Shown here piece by piece: positions 11,756 to 24,841 of a stretch of DNA of 64,000 nucleotides; within the stretch, counting starts at the first letter, position 1; each line of letters begins with the position of its first letter. Under the pieces are notes generated by a model. It did not search any database. It was not told the DNA's origin and saw only the letters and a list, made by a program, of their open reading frames with translations. A program made the translations under genes and the position numbers. The DNA comes from Hyalangium gracile (GTDB lineage: Bacteria; Myxococcota; Myxococcia; Myxococcales; Myxococcaceae): contig NZ_JAHXBG010000041.1 in the NCBI RefSeq assembly GCF_020103725.1, positions 1 through 64,000 of the forward strand. Direction: 5' to 3'.

Positions 11756-12925
11756 GTGAAGAAATGGATCATCCTGGGGATCGTGGCCGTCGTGCTGGGC
11801 GGCGTGTTCATCGGGCTCGACATCAAGGCCACCCGGGTCGCCGCGCAGATGAACGGCGTCATCCGCAAGAAGCCGTACTCGCCCACCCAGCGAGGCGCCG
11901 CGCTGCACTCGGAGCTGCTCATCGCGGATCTGCACGCGGACCCGTTGTTGTGGAACCGGGACCTGAACGAGCGCTCGGCGCAGGGGCACATCGACGTGCC
12001 TCGCCTCATCGAGGGCAACGTCGCATTGCAGGTCTTCGGCGTCGTCACCAAGACGCCCAAGAAGATGAATACGGAGCGCAACGACGACACGACGGATGAC
12101 ATCCAGCTCCTGGCCTTCGCCCAGCGGTGGCCGCCGACCACGTGGTTCAGCCTGGAGGCCCGTGCGCTGTACGAGGCCAGGAAGCTCGCGAGGACCGTGG
12201 AGGACTCGGACGGGAAGCTGGTGTTCATCCGGACCCGGGCGGAGCTGGACCGGTTCCTGGCGGAGCGGGAGAAGGACAAGGGCCGCGTCGGGGCGCTCCT
12301 CGCGCTCGAGGGGATGCACGCGCTGGAGGGGAGCATCGAGGCGGTGGATGCGCTCCATGACGCCGGGTTCCGGATGCTGGGGTTCGCCCACTTCTTCGAC
12401 AACGAGGTCAGCGGGTCGGCCCACGGAGTGAAGAAGGGCGGCCTCACGGAGCTGGGCCGGGCCGTGGTGAAGCGGATGGAGGAGAAGGGGATGACGCTCG
12501 ATCTGGCGCACGCGTCCCGGCAGACGATCTCGGAGGTGCTCGCGATCGCCACCCGGCCCGTCGTGGTCTCTCACTCGGGCGTGAGGGGCACGTGCGACAA
12601 CAACCGGAACCTGAGCGACGAGCAGCTCCGGGCGATCGCTCGCAACGGTGGGGTGGTCGGCATCGGGTACTGGAGCACGGCCACGTGTGGCAAGGACGCG
12701 AAGGCCATCGCCCGAGCGGTCCGGCACGCCGTGTCGGTGGCCGGGATCGATCATGTCGGCCTGGGCTCGGACTACGACGGAGCCGTCACGGCGCCGTTCG
12801 ATGTCGCGGGGCTGGTCGAGCTGACCGACGCGCTGATCGCGGAGGGGCTGAGCGAACGGGAGATCCGCAAGGTGGCGGGAGAGAACGCCGTGCGCGTCCT
12901 GCGAGCCAATCTTCCGGCGCAGTGA
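11756..12925 (+). CDS. Membrane dipeptidase, peptidase family M19
   Basis: A zinc dipeptidase of the renal-dipeptidase family, 389 residues. A textbook AGGAGG lies five bases ahead of the GTG start at 11756. One hydrophobic helix (about 4-22) should anchor it to the inner membrane with the catalytic barrel outside. Metal and active-site motifs are present in order: ADLHADPL (HxD), LALEGMHAL (bridging Glu), VVVSHSGVRG (His) and GLGSDYDG near the C-terminus. Members cleave dipeptides, including L,D-forms, and some hydrolyse beta-lactams. Substrate here is unknown. It converges with gspC across nine bases. Confidence 0.93.
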   Translation: MKKWIILGIVAVVLGGVFIGLDIKATRVAAQMNGVIRKKPYSPTQRGAALHSELLIADLHADPLLWNRDLNERSAQGHIDVPRLIEGNVALQVFGVVTKTPKKMNTERNDDTTDDIQLLAFAQRWPPTTWFSLEARALYEARKLARTVEDSDGKLVFIRTRAELDRFLAEREKDKGRVGALLALEGMHALEGSIEAVDALHDAGFRMLGFAHFFDNEVSGSAHGVKKGGLTELGRAVVKRMEEKGMTLDLAHASRQTISEVLAIATRPVVVSHSGVRGTCDNNRNLSDEQLRAIARNGGVVGIGYWSTATCGKDAKAIARAVRHAVSVAGIDHVGLGSDYDGAVTAPFDVAGLVELTDALIAEGLSEREIRKVAGENAVRVLRANLPAQ

Positions 12926-12934
12926 CGCGCTGCC

Positions 12935-13828
12935 TCAGTTCTCCACGGTGTACGTCATGCGGACGGGCTGTCCGTCGCGCTCGACCTCGAGCTCGATGCG
13001 GGAGGTGCCCCGCAGGTGGGTGTAGGCCTCCAACGCGCGCGTCGGGTTGTCCATCGTGAAGCCGTTGATGCGCGTGAGGATGTCTCCGTTCCTCATGCCG
13101 AGCCGGGCGTACAGGGAGTCCTGCCGCATGCCGAACACCTTGAAGCCCTGGGGGCTCCCGTTGCGGAAGGTGGGCACGATTCGGGCCTGCGTGGCGATCT
13201 GGTTCATGTTGGCGAGCGCGTTGTCCACGTCCTGGCGCTGGATCGTATACGTCCCGGGTCCTGTCTCCCGGATGCTGGAACCGAGCCCCGTGGAGTTCCC
13301 GGCCGGGGCGGGAGGAGGTTGGGGTGCAGCGACCATCCCAGAAGAGGCGGGGAGGGAAGCGAGATCGAGGACCTCCATGCGGTCGCCGTTCATGAGCAGC
13401 ACCCGCGTGCGCTCGATGGCCAGGACCTGGGCGCCCTGAAGCATGCTGCCCGTCCAGACGGTTCGAGTGCGGCGCAGGGCGTCGTCGTAGACGGAGGCCA
13501 GCGACATCCCCGAGGAGGAGGACGTCATCGTCCCGAGCAGCTTGAGCGAGAGCTGCGTGGTCTGTGCGTCGGAGGGGAGCTCCGCGGGAGGCTTCGGGGC
13601 CTTGTCCAGTGACAGGCCCGTGTGCCGGGCCAGCAGCTCCGCGGAGAGTGGGGTGCTCGTGGAGTGCGGGGCGGTGGAGACTTCCTGTCGCGGCATGCTG
13701 GGCGCCGTGGGCACGGAGAAGAGCGAGCCGCTCACCAAGGTGTTGACCGTCTGCGCCACGAGCGTGCACGCGCATGCGAGCATGGCGAGGGTGAACGCAT
13801 GGAACGAGGAGCGGACGAGCGCGGACAT
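12935..13828 (-). CDS. gspC: Type II secretion protein GspC-like, PDZ domain
   Basis: A 297-residue inner-membrane protein with the GspC layout. It has a short cytoplasmic end, one helix (about 9-30), a Ser/Pro-rich spacer, a homology-region domain (about 90-165, containing LLGTMTSSSSGMSL and RVLLMNGDRMEVLDL) and a C-terminal PDZ-like domain (about 200-297, with YARLGMRNGDILTRINGF). GspC links the inner-membrane type II platform to the outer-membrane secretin. GGGAGG just before the ATG at 13828 supports this start. No other gsp genes are within the window, so it is either a detached component or a paralogue. Confidence 0.85.
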   Translation of the reverse strand: MSALVRSSFHAFTLAMLACACTLVAQTVNTLVSGSLFSVPTAPSMPRQEVSTAPHSTSTPLSAELLARHTGLSLDKAPKPPAELPSDAQTTQLSLKLLGTMTSSSSGMSLASVYDDALRRTRTVWTGSMLQGAQVLAIERTRVLLMNGDRMEVLDLASLPASSGMVAAPQPPPAPAGNSTGLGSSIRETGPGTYTIQRQDVDNALANMNQIATQARIVPTFRNGSPQGFKVFGMRQDSLYARLGMRNGDILTRINGFTMDNPTRALEAYTHLRGTSRIELEVERDGQPVRMTYTVEN

Positions 13829-14176
13829 GGGCTGCCTCCCTGAGGTGGGCGTGGATGAGTGCCATCCCAGAGCAAGGCCAGTACCAACGGAGCTACACCG
13901 GCTCGCTCCGAGGGGAGCACGGGCAGCTGGCGCGGACCTCACCTGCTTACGCGTGACAAAGTGTCCGAGGCGGCTCCGGGGAGCATGACGACTCGCCAAC
14001 CCGTCCAGCTTCGTGCGAGGGAGTCCACGGAATGAGACGCGGGAGAAACGAAATCACAGGCTTTCCGGAAGCTCTGCGCTCGGAAGTCCGGAAGATAGAC
14101 GTCTGGCCCACACCTTGCTCATGGCTCGCGTCGGGGGCGATTGACGCGCGAGCCTGTCCACCGCACGCTGACGGGC
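13829..14176. other. 348-base intergenic region without a recognised gene
   Basis: This divergent gap lies between gspC and the Uma2-like gene. It must carry both promoters, but no convincing -35/-10 pair, RNA gene or large repeat was seen. A frame for extending the Uma2-like protein upstream to a TTG at 14141 exists but has no ribosome site. Confidence 0.5.
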
Positions 14177-15097
14177 ATGGGACAGGACGCATCTGAGCGT
14201 GGAGGAACCTTCCCCCGGGCCCCCACGCAGGAAGAGTGGGAGGCGATGGGGCCCGAGGAGCAGGCCCGGGTGGTGGAGTCACTGCCCGGAGAGGTGACAT
14301 GGGACGAGATGGCGATGCCGGAGGGCGACAAGCACTCCGGAGCCAAGTCGAGGGTGAGGGATCTGCTCGAGGGTTACTTCGGTCACCAGCGGCGCAAGGT
14401 GTACCTGGGCTCCGAACTTCCCATTTACTATCCAGCAGAGCGGCGGTTCGCGCCCGACCTGCTGGCGGTGCTCGATGCGGAGCAGTACGAGCGCAACAAG
14501 TGGGTGGTGAGCCACGAGGGCAAGGGGCTGGACTGGGTGATGGAGGTCCACGTGGGCGGCGACCGCAAGAAGGACGCCGAGTACAACGTGAAGCGCTACG
14601 CCCGGCTCGGCATCCCCGAGTACTTCATCTACGACCGCAACAAGGAGAAGCTGGAGTTCTACCGGCTGGCGACTCCGGACGCGCGACAGTACACGCGCGT
14701 CGAGCCACGGCGGGGCCGCTACCTCTCCGAAGTGCTGGGGCTGGAGTTCGAGGTGGTGGGCGAGCAGCTCCGAGTCTGGTCCGGCAACGCGCTGCTGCTG
14801 GAGTCCAAGGAGCTGCTGGCGCGAGCCATCGAGAGGCTGGAGGAGACGGAGCGCCAGGCTGAAAGCGAGGCGAGACGGCGCGAGGAAGAGGCTCGTCTGA
14901 GACAAGAGGAGACGCGCCTGCGTGAAGAGGAGACACGCCTGCGTGAAGAGGAGACGCGCCTGCGTGAAGAGGAGGCGCGCCGACGAGAGGACGCGGAGCG
15001 CCGTCTCGCGGAAGAGTCGCGGCGGCGAGAGGAGGCAGAGCGCCGCCTGGCGGAGCTACAGGCCGAGATGGCACGCCTTCAGCCCCATCGAGGCTGA
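14177..15097 (+). CDS. Uma2 family (DUF820) nuclease-fold protein with coiled-coil tail
   Basis: A 306-residue protein from the ATG at 14177 (a TTG at 14141 is possible). The PD-(D/E)xK-type Uma2 core occupies about residues 25-205: FAPDLLAVLD holds the metal-binding Asp, VMEVHVGGDRKKD supplies the Glu and Lys region, and NVKRYARLGIPEYFIYD is the family signature. The rest is a highly charged Glu/Arg coiled coil partly made of perfect seven-residue repeats (RLREEET). Uma2 proteins are expanded in cyanobacteria and some myxobacteria; their cellular role is not settled. It converges with gltD, with a shared hairpin overlapping its stop codon. Confidence 0.88.
   Translation: MGQDASERGGTFPRAPTQEEWEAMGPEEQARVVESLPGEVTWDEMAMPEGDKHSGAKSRVRDLLEGYFGHQRRKVYLGSELPIYYPAERRFAPDLLAVLDAEQYERNKWVVSHEGKGLDWVMEVHVGGDRKKDAEYNVKRYARLGIPEYFIYDRNKEKLEFYRLATPDARQYTRVEPRRGRYLSEVLGLEFEVVGEQLRVWSGNALLLESKELLARAIERLEETERQAESEARRREEEARLRQEETRLREEETRLREEETRLREEEARRREDAERRLAEESRRREEAERRLAELQAEMARLQPHRG
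14906..14968 (+). repeat. Three near-identical 21-base tandem repeats inside the Uma2-like gene
   Basis: Units start at 14906, 14927 and 14948, each reading GAGGAGACGCGCCTGCGTGA plus A; the middle copy has one base change. They encode repeated EETRLRE heptads in the coiled-coil tail. A fourth partial, degenerate unit follows at 14969. Slippage at such a repeat could vary tail length between strains without breaking the frame. Confidence 0.85.
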
Positions 15098-15101
15098 AGG
15101 C
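15075..15101. terminator. Bidirectional hairpin between convergent Uma2-like gene and gltD
   Basis: Perfect ten-base arms GCCTTCAGCC and GGCTGAAGGC surround a seven-base loop. The second arm contains the TGA stop of the Uma2-like gene, and the gltD stop is 18 bases further on. There is no long T-run on either strand, but the position and stability suit a shared terminator. Confidence 0.55.
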
Positions 15102-15118
15102 GCCCCGCTCGAAGCTGC

Positions 15119-16582
15119 TCAGCCGAAGGAGGCGTCCCGGCCTCGGGTGGGCAGCGCGGAGGCCGTGCCGGAGAGCCATTCATCGCAGGCCCGCGCGGCC
15201 TCTCGTCCGTCCGAGATGGCCCAGACGATGAGGCTTGCGCCCCGGTTCGCGTCGCCCGCGCAGAACACGCCCTCCGCCGAGGTCGCGAAGCGCGAATCCA
15301 CCTGCACCGCGCCTCGAGGCGTGAGCCGGACGCCGAGCTCCTCCTGCAGCTGCGTCGTGTCCGGCCCCGTGAAGCCCATGGCGAGGATCAGCAGATCCAC
15401 CTCGTGCGTCACCTCGGAGCCGGGCAGCTCCACCAGCCGGGTGGAGCCGTTCGCCTGCCGCTCGAGCCGCACCTTCACCGCGTGGAGCTTCTCGAGCCGT
15501 CCGTCGGTCCCGGACAGGTGCTTCGTCATGAGCCCGAAGTCGCGCTCGCCGCCTTCCTCCTGGCTGGACGAGGTGCGGAACACCAGCGGCCAGAGCGGCC
15601 AGGGATTGTTCGCGGCTCGCGTCATCGGCGGAGCCGGGAGCAGCTCCACCTGCGTGACACTCCGCGCGCCCTGTCGCAGCGCCGTGCCCAGGCAGTCCGA
15701 GCCCGTGTCTCCACCGCCGAGGATCATCACCCGCTTGCCCTCGGCGTTCCACCGAGGCTCCAGCGTGGCCAGCCCCGCGACCACCCGGTTCTGGTGCTCC
15801 AGGTACTCCATCGCCTGCACCACGCCCGCGAGCTCACGCCCCGGCACCTCCAGCTCCCGGGCCCTCCGCGCCCCGATGGCCAGCACGACCGCGTCATGTT
15901 GTTCACGCAGCGCGCGGTAGCCGGGCGCCTTCGCGACATCCACGCCGGTGCGGAACTCCACTCCCTCCGCCTCCATGATCGCCAGCCGACGATCCAGGAT
16001 GCCCTTCTCCATCTTGAAGTCCGGGATGCCGTAGCGCAGCAGTCCGCCAAGCCGATCGTCCCGCTCGTACAGCGTGACGGAGTGGCCCGCCCGGTTGAGC
16101 TGCACCGCCGCCGCCAGCCCCGCCGGCCCCGAGCCCACCACCGCCACCCGCTTGCCCGTGCGACGCGCTGGCGGCTGAGGCTGGACCCAGCCCTCCGCGA
16201 AGGCGCGCTCGGCGATCTCCTTCTCCATCTGCTCGATCGTGACGGGGCTCTGATCGATGGAGAGCACGCACGCGGCCTCGCACGGCGCCGGGCACAGCCG
16301 CCCGGTGAACTCCGGGAAGTTGTTGGTGCTGGTCAGCGCGAGGAACGCCGCCTTCCAACGCCCGCGGTAGACCGCCTCGTTGAAGTCCGGGATGGGATTG
16401 CCCAGCGGACAGCCCTGCTGACAGAAGGGCACACCGCAGTCCATGCAGCGCCCCGCCTGCCGCTTCGCCTCGTCGGGAGCCAGGGGGAGCACGAACTCGC
16501 GCGAGTCGTGGATGCGCTCTTGCTTCTCCCGCTTGGGCGCGGGCACGCGGGACCACTCCATGAATCCGGTCGGCTTACCCAT
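15119..16582 (-). CDS. gltD: Glutamate synthase (NADPH) small subunit
   Basis: The 487-residue small subunit passes electrons from NADPH through FAD and iron-sulphur clusters to the large subunit. The N-terminal part carries two cysteine clusters (CMDCGVPFCQQGCPLGNP and RLCPAPCEAACVL). They are followed by an FAD-binding VAVVGSGPAGLAAAVQL (about 145-160), an NADPH-binding VMILGGGDTGSDCLG (about 285-300) and a C-terminal GVFCAGDANRGASL motif. Length and motifs are normal for GltD. It starts three bases after the gltB stop codon, so the two are surely one operon and probably translationally linked. Confidence 0.97.
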   Translation of the reverse strand: MGKPTGFMEWSRVPAPKREKQERIHDSREFVLPLAPDEAKRQAGRCMDCGVPFCQQGCPLGNPIPDFNEAVYRGRWKAAFLALTSTNNFPEFTGRLCPAPCEAACVLSIDQSPVTIEQMEKEIAERAFAEGWVQPQPPARRTGKRVAVVGSGPAGLAAAVQLNRAGHSVTLYERDDRLGGLLRYGIPDFKMEKGILDRRLAIMEAEGVEFRTGVDVAKAPGYRALREQHDAVVLAIGARRARELEVPGRELAGVVQAMEYLEHQNRVVAGLATLEPRWNAEGKRVMILGGGDTGSDCLGTALRQGARSVTQVELLPAPPMTRAANNPWPLWPLVFRTSSSQEEGGERDFGLMTKHLSGTDGRLEKLHAVKVRLERQANGSTRLVELPGSEVTHEVDLLILAMGFTGPDTTQLQEELGVRLTPRGAVQVDSRFATSAEGVFCAGDANRGASLIVWAISDGREAARACDEWLSGTASALPTRGRDASFG

Positions 16583-16585
16583 GGC

Positions 16586-21142
<4,557 letters not shown>

Positions 21143-21198
21143 CAGCTGGCTCCCTCCTGCTCTCTCTGTGATGAGGTGTCCAATGGTGTTCACTGGCC

Positions 21199-21219
21199 GA
21201 CGCACCATGGTAATGCGTC
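21199..21219. promoter_or_regulatory. Inverted repeat upstream of gltB
   Basis: GACGCA and TGCGTC arms are separated by nine bases. The site is in the 250-base divergent gap between gltB and the AlaX gene. A TTGACG on the minus strand (21221-21226) lies next to it and could be a -35 element for gltB, which would place the repeat downstream of it as an operator. No matching -10 box was convincing. Nitrogen control is an inference only. Confidence 0.3.
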
Positions 21220-21392
21220 GCGTCAACCTGGGGAAGGAGCGTTTGAGGCGAAGCTGCTCGGAAAGGTTGTCCTGGAAGCAGGAGAGCAGGCCCCTCGAGC
21301 TACTCCTCGGACTTTTGTGGATTTCGCAACGCGTCAGGCTCGTTCGATGACGCGGCGCGTGGCCCATCAGGGGTGTTATCCGTGCGGGTGCC

Positions 21393-22595
21393 ATGGCTTC
21401 CACCGAACGTTTGTACTTCTCCGATCCCTTCCTGCACCGCTTCTCCGGGCGCGTGATCTCGCACGCGATGTGGAACGGAGCTCCGTCGCTCGTCCTCGAT
21501 CGCACGGCCTTCTATCCAGAGGCCGGAGGGCAGATGGCCGATCGCGGAGTACTCGGCGGCTTCGCGGTGAAGGACGTGCAGGCGGATGACGCGGGCGTCG
21601 TGCACCACGTGCTGGAGCTCCCCGAGGGGAAGGGGCTCCCCGAGCTGGGCGCGGAGCTGGCGGGGGAGATCGACAAGGCGCGGCGCCGCGTGCACATGGC
21701 GCTGCACACCGGCCAGCACATGTTGTCGCGCGCACTCGTGGACGTAGCCAACGCGCACACGGTGTCCGCGCGTCTGGGCGAGACGCTCTGCACCATCGAC
21801 GTGGACCTGGATGTGCTCGACGAGGCGAAGGTCGCCGAGGCGGAGGAGCTGTGCAACGCCGTCATCGATGACGACGTGAGGATCCGCTCCTTCTTCCCCA
21901 CGCCGGAGGAGCTGGCGGACCTGCCGCTGCGCCGCAAGCCCAAGGTGACGGAGAACATCCGCGTGGTGCAGATCGGCGACTTCGACGTGTCGCCGTGCGG
22001 AGGCACTCACTGCACGGGCTCGGCGCAGGTGGGGATGATCCGGGTGGTGGGGGTGGAGCGCTACAAGGGCAAGGGCCGCGTGGTGTTCTCCGCGGGTCGC
22101 CGTGCGCGGGGCGAGCTGTGGCAGGAGGCCGGCACGCTCCGGGGCCTGAGCCGCTCCTTCACCTGCGGCCCGAGCGAGGTGCCAGTGGTCATCGAGAAGC
22201 TCCGCCGCGATCTCACCGACGCGCGCGAGGCGCTGGGCGCGGCCCGGGCGAAGCTGGCCGATCAGGCGGCGGTGGAGCTGGTCGCCGCGCTGGAGAAGTC
22301 TCCGGACAACCGGGTGGTGGCCGTGCTCGACGGCGCGGGCCCCGAGTCGCTGCGGGCGATCGCGGCGAGGCTCACGTCCCGGCCGGAGTCGGTCGTGCTG
22401 CTGGCCGGCCGTGCTCCCGAGGGCCTCGCGGTCCTGATTGCCCGGGGGAGCGGTTCGAGCTTCGGGTGCGGCGCCTTCCTCAAGCGCCTGGCCGAGGCCG
22501 CTGGAGGACGCGGAGGCGGTCGACCCGAGCACGCGGAGGGGCGTCTGCCGCCGGGGACGGACTTCCCGGCGCTCGTAGCCTCGCTGCTCGGCTAG
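21393..22595 (+). CDS. Alanyl-tRNA editing protein, AlaX long form
   Basis: A free-standing editing protein that removes wrongly attached serine or glycine from tRNA-Ala. The 400-residue chain has the AlaRS second-additional/editing domain with zinc ligands HTGQHMLS (HxxxH, about 109-113) and SPCGGTHCTG (CxxxH, about 206-210). It continues into a DHHA1-like C-terminal region with a helical linker and the glycine-rich end GSGSSFGCGAFLKRL. That arrangement matches the long AlaX-L type. No aminoacylation domain is present, so it is not a truncated alaS by layout. It is followed after 16 bases by the DUF2809 gene and may be co-transcribed with it. Confidence 0.93.
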   Translation: MASTERLYFSDPFLHRFSGRVISHAMWNGAPSLVLDRTAFYPEAGGQMADRGVLGGFAVKDVQADDAGVVHHVLELPEGKGLPELGAELAGEIDKARRRVHMALHTGQHMLSRALVDVANAHTVSARLGETLCTIDVDLDVLDEAKVAEAEELCNAVIDDDVRIRSFFPTPEELADLPLRRKPKVTENIRVVQIGDFDVSPCGGTHCTGSAQVGMIRVVGVERYKGKGRVVFSAGRRARGELWQEAGTLRGLSRSFTCGPSEVPVVIEKLRRDLTDAREALGAARAKLADQAAVELVAALEKSPDNRVVAVLDGAGPESLRAIAARLTSRPESVVLLAGRAPEGLAVLIARGSGSSFGCGAFLKRLAEAAGGRGGGRPEHAEGRLPPGTDFPALVASLLG

Positions 22596-22611
22596 CCGAG
22601 GCCCACGGAAG

Positions 22612-23040
22612 ATGCGCCTCTCCGCCGCCGTCTTCGCTCCCGTGGAGCCCGCGCGCCAGCGGGGGAAGCTCGTGCCGCTGCTGCTCGTGCTGCCCGTCCT
22701 GGGGATGGCCTCGCGCTCGAGCGCCATTGCCCTGCCAGCCTTCGTGGCGGCCTACGCGGGAGACACGCTGTGGACGGCGATGCTGTATGTGACGCTCCTC
22801 TTCGCCTGGCCCGGCCTCTCCGTCTCCCGGGCAGTGGGACTGGCGGTGGGGATCTCCTTCCTCGTGGAGCTCAGCCAGCTCTACCAGGCACCCTGGATCG
22901 ACGCGGTGCGTGCCCACCGGCTCGGCGCGCTGGTCCTGGGAAGGGGGTTCCTCGGGTCGGATTTCGTCTGCTACACCGTGGGAGGGCTCCTGGCTGGGGG
23001 AGTGGATGGGCTGCTTGCCTGGCGGAGGAGCGTGGAATGA
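22612..23040 (+). CDS. DUF2809 membrane protein
   Basis: A 142-residue protein with four hydrophobic segments. Family landmarks are visible: MASRSSAIALPAFVAAYAGD, LWTAMLYV, FLVELSQLYQAPWI and GFLGSDFVCYTVGG. These match the DUF2809 pattern of a small integral membrane protein with conserved Glu-Ser-Gln-Leu-Tyr and Asp-Tyr residues. The role of the family is unknown. The gene follows the AlaX gene by 16 bases and probably shares its transcript. Confidence 0.85.
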   Translation: MRLSAAVFAPVEPARQRGKLVPLLLVLPVLGMASRSSAIALPAFVAAYAGDTLWTAMLYVTLLFAWPGLSVSRAVGLAVGISFLVELSQLYQAPWIDAVRAHRLGALVLGRGFLGSDFVCYTVGGLLAGGVDGLLAWRRSVE

Positions 23041-23099
23041 GCCACACGGGGTGCGGGTTTGCTTGCATTCCCAGGGCTGACAACTGCATGTGAGGCGGC

Positions 23100-23612
23100 G
23101 TGACGACGCCAGAGACCAGCGTGACTCCATCCATCGTGGCCGAGCCGAGGCCTGCCGACGACGGGCTCTTCACGGCCTTCCGTGAGCAGCCGGTCAACCC
23201 GCGGCGCTGGCTGTACTTCGCGCTGGTGCCGCTCATCCCGCTCGTGGCCGGAGTGGCGGCCTGGGCGTCGATGCTCGGGCAGCAGGATGCGATGAAGATC
23301 ATCACCGCCCACGGCATCAAGGTGGTGAACCCGGGCATGTCCCAGAAGGACGTGGTCGGAGTGGTGGGGCGCCCGATCGGCAAGGAGACCCGGGCCGATG
23401 GCGCGGAGTGCTTCCTGCACGGCATGTTCTCCATGAACGAGCCGCAGACCACCGTCTACGTGCTCTGCTACGTGGGCGGGCAGCTGCGGGACATGACGAC
23501 GCGCCGGTACTCGCTCTGGACGGCGGACCCGAACGGGGAGTTCGCCCCCGCCGGAATCCCGATGGGCGAGACGCCCGCGCCCGCCAAGGCCGTGCCCGCC
23601 GCCAACCCCTGA
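23100..23612 (+). CDS. Hypothetical single-pass membrane protein
   Basis: A 170-residue protein from a GTG at 23100, preceded by GAGGCG. One hydrophobic helix at about 37-59 is followed by a soluble domain with the phrase GMSQKDVVGVVGRPIGKE. That reads like a BamE/SmpA-type small domain, where a PGMS/T-x-x-x-V-x-x-x-x-G-x-P motif is typical, but the match is short. Two cysteines (C101 region and VLCYVGG) sit in a hairpin. The C-terminus is Pro/Ala-rich. Role unknown; possibly envelope. Confidence 0.7.
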   Translation: MTTPETSVTPSIVAEPRPADDGLFTAFREQPVNPRRWLYFALVPLIPLVAGVAAWASMLGQQDAMKIITAHGIKVVNPGMSQKDVVGVVGRPIGKETRADGAECFLHGMFSMNEPQTTVYVLCYVGGQLRDMTTRRYSLWTADPNGEFAPAGIPMGETPAPAKAVPAANP

Positions 23613-23614
23613 GC

Positions 23615-23797
23615 GATCTGGGGGAGGCCCGTGTCGCAGACATCACCCCGCACGATGGCGTGAACCCCACCCAGCAGCACGCGCTGGAGCGGCAGGCCGT
23701 GGAGCAGATCCTCGGCAAGCTGCCGCGAGGCGCCGAGTACCTCGCGCTCTGGGAGGAGTATGAGCGTGGCGCCTCCTTCGAGGCCCGACTGGTACGA
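23615..23797 (+). pseudogene. Fragment of an HD-domain 5'-nucleotidase (YfbR/HDDC2-like)
   Basis: One frame between two intact genes reads DLGEARVADITPHDGV, then EQILGKLPRGAEYLALWEEYERG and FEARLVR. This is the middle of HDDC2-type 5'-deoxynucleotidases (HD-E-x-x-x-GDI-x-P, then a helix ending in LWEEYE and a Glu-Ala-x-x-V segment). The expected N-terminal His residues before the Asp and the C-terminal QLDRLEM-type segment are both missing. The fragment begins three bases after the previous gene's stop. It has no start codon or ribosome site of its own, so it is a decayed remnant. Confidence 0.65.
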
Positions 23798-23859
23798 CAC
23801 TCGCAGAGCTCCAGGCCCTGCGGCCTCCACGCACCCCGGGCGCGTAGCCGTCCCGCGAC

Positions 23860-24714
23860 TCAGCCGAACCAGTGGCTGGTGCTGGGGGCAAAGACCCGGA
23901 CCCGCTCCAGCAGCGCCGGCGGCACCCGCTGCCGGATGATGTCGTGCACGCGCTCGGGCCCATACGCCTGGCTGAAGTGCATCAGCACCAGCGCCTCGTT
24001 CTGGAACCGATCCGCCCTCGCGATGATCTCGTCCAGGTGCGTGTGCAGGCGCTCCTGCGTCTCCTCCACCGTGAACTTCTGATCCAGGTAGGTGCACTCG
24101 AGGATCAGCACCCGGCTCTCCATGATCGAGGGCGCCGACTCCAGCACTCGCGACAGCGTGTCCGTGGCGTACGCCAGCTCGAGTCGCTCGACCTCGTCGA
24201 ACAGCTCCGGCACGCCCTCGCGCCGCAGGCGGCCGATCTCCTCGCCGGGGAGCGTCTGGTACTCCGGCTTCAGCTTCGTGATGCGGCGGAAGAACTGGTA
24301 GCCGAGCGAGGGGCCCGCATGGTGCGTCCGGAAGGCTCGCACCCAGATGTCGCGGTACACCTTGCGCGTCTCTCCCGGGAGCAGCGGGATGGTCTTGAAG
24401 GAGACGGCGGACCGGTGCAACCGGCCGAGCGCCTCGAGCGACTCCAGGACCGCTGACTCGATCTCCGCCGGGAGGAACACCTGGGCAGGCGAGTGCTTGC
24501 CCATCAGCCCCCGGATGCCCAGGAGCGCGCCCAGCGAGCTGGCGTGATCCGAGTGGCCATGGCTCAGGAAGATGTGGTCGGTCGTCGAGAAGCTCCGCAG
24601 GGGCACTCCCGCGTCCAGCACGACGCTCAGCTCGGGGACCTGCAACGACGTGTACACGCCGGCTACCGAGATGCCTCGGATGGTGTACGGCCCGGCCTGC
24701 ACTTCGGTCAGCAT
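23860..24714 (-). CDS. RNase Z-like metallo-beta-lactamase-fold hydrolase
   Basis: A 284-residue protein from the ATG at 24714 (the frame continues upstream without family-like sequence). The zinc motif LSHGHSDHASSL (HxHxDH, about 51-56) sits close to the N-terminus as in ribonuclease Z/ElaC proteins. Later come an AYATDT Asp, an ILECTYLD segment and the C-terminal LVLMHFSQAYG His. The overall layout resembles tRNase Z but lacks an obvious exosite arm, so its substrate could be tRNA 3' ends or another phosphodiester. No signal peptide is present. It is divergent from the small membrane protein at 24842. Confidence 0.82.
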   Translation of the reverse strand: MLTEVQAGPYTIRGISVAGVYTSLQVPELSVVLDAGVPLRSFSTTDHIFLSHGHSDHASSLGALLGIRGLMGKHSPAQVFLPAEIESAVLESLEALGRLHRSAVSFKTIPLLPGETRKVYRDIWVRAFRTHHAGPSLGYQFFRRITKLKPEYQTLPGEEIGRLRREGVPELFDEVERLELAYATDTLSRVLESAPSIMESRVLILECTYLDQKFTVEETQERLHTHLDEIIARADRFQNEALVLMHFSQAYGPERVHDIIRQRVPPALLERVRVFAPSTSHWFG

Positions 24715-24841
24715 GCGGGGCAAGGCTAACGGCTCTGGTGCTCGAATGGGACCGGAATGCGCCTCTCCAACGGGCAGCAGGCCAGCCTCCGTTCGTTGGC
24801 TTGTGGCCGGAACCCCGGATGCCAACGTTCAGGGAGAGAGG

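Noticed and set aside
14906-14968. Possible CRISPR array
   Set aside because: The 21-base units are directly abutting with no spacers and lie inside a coding coiled coil.
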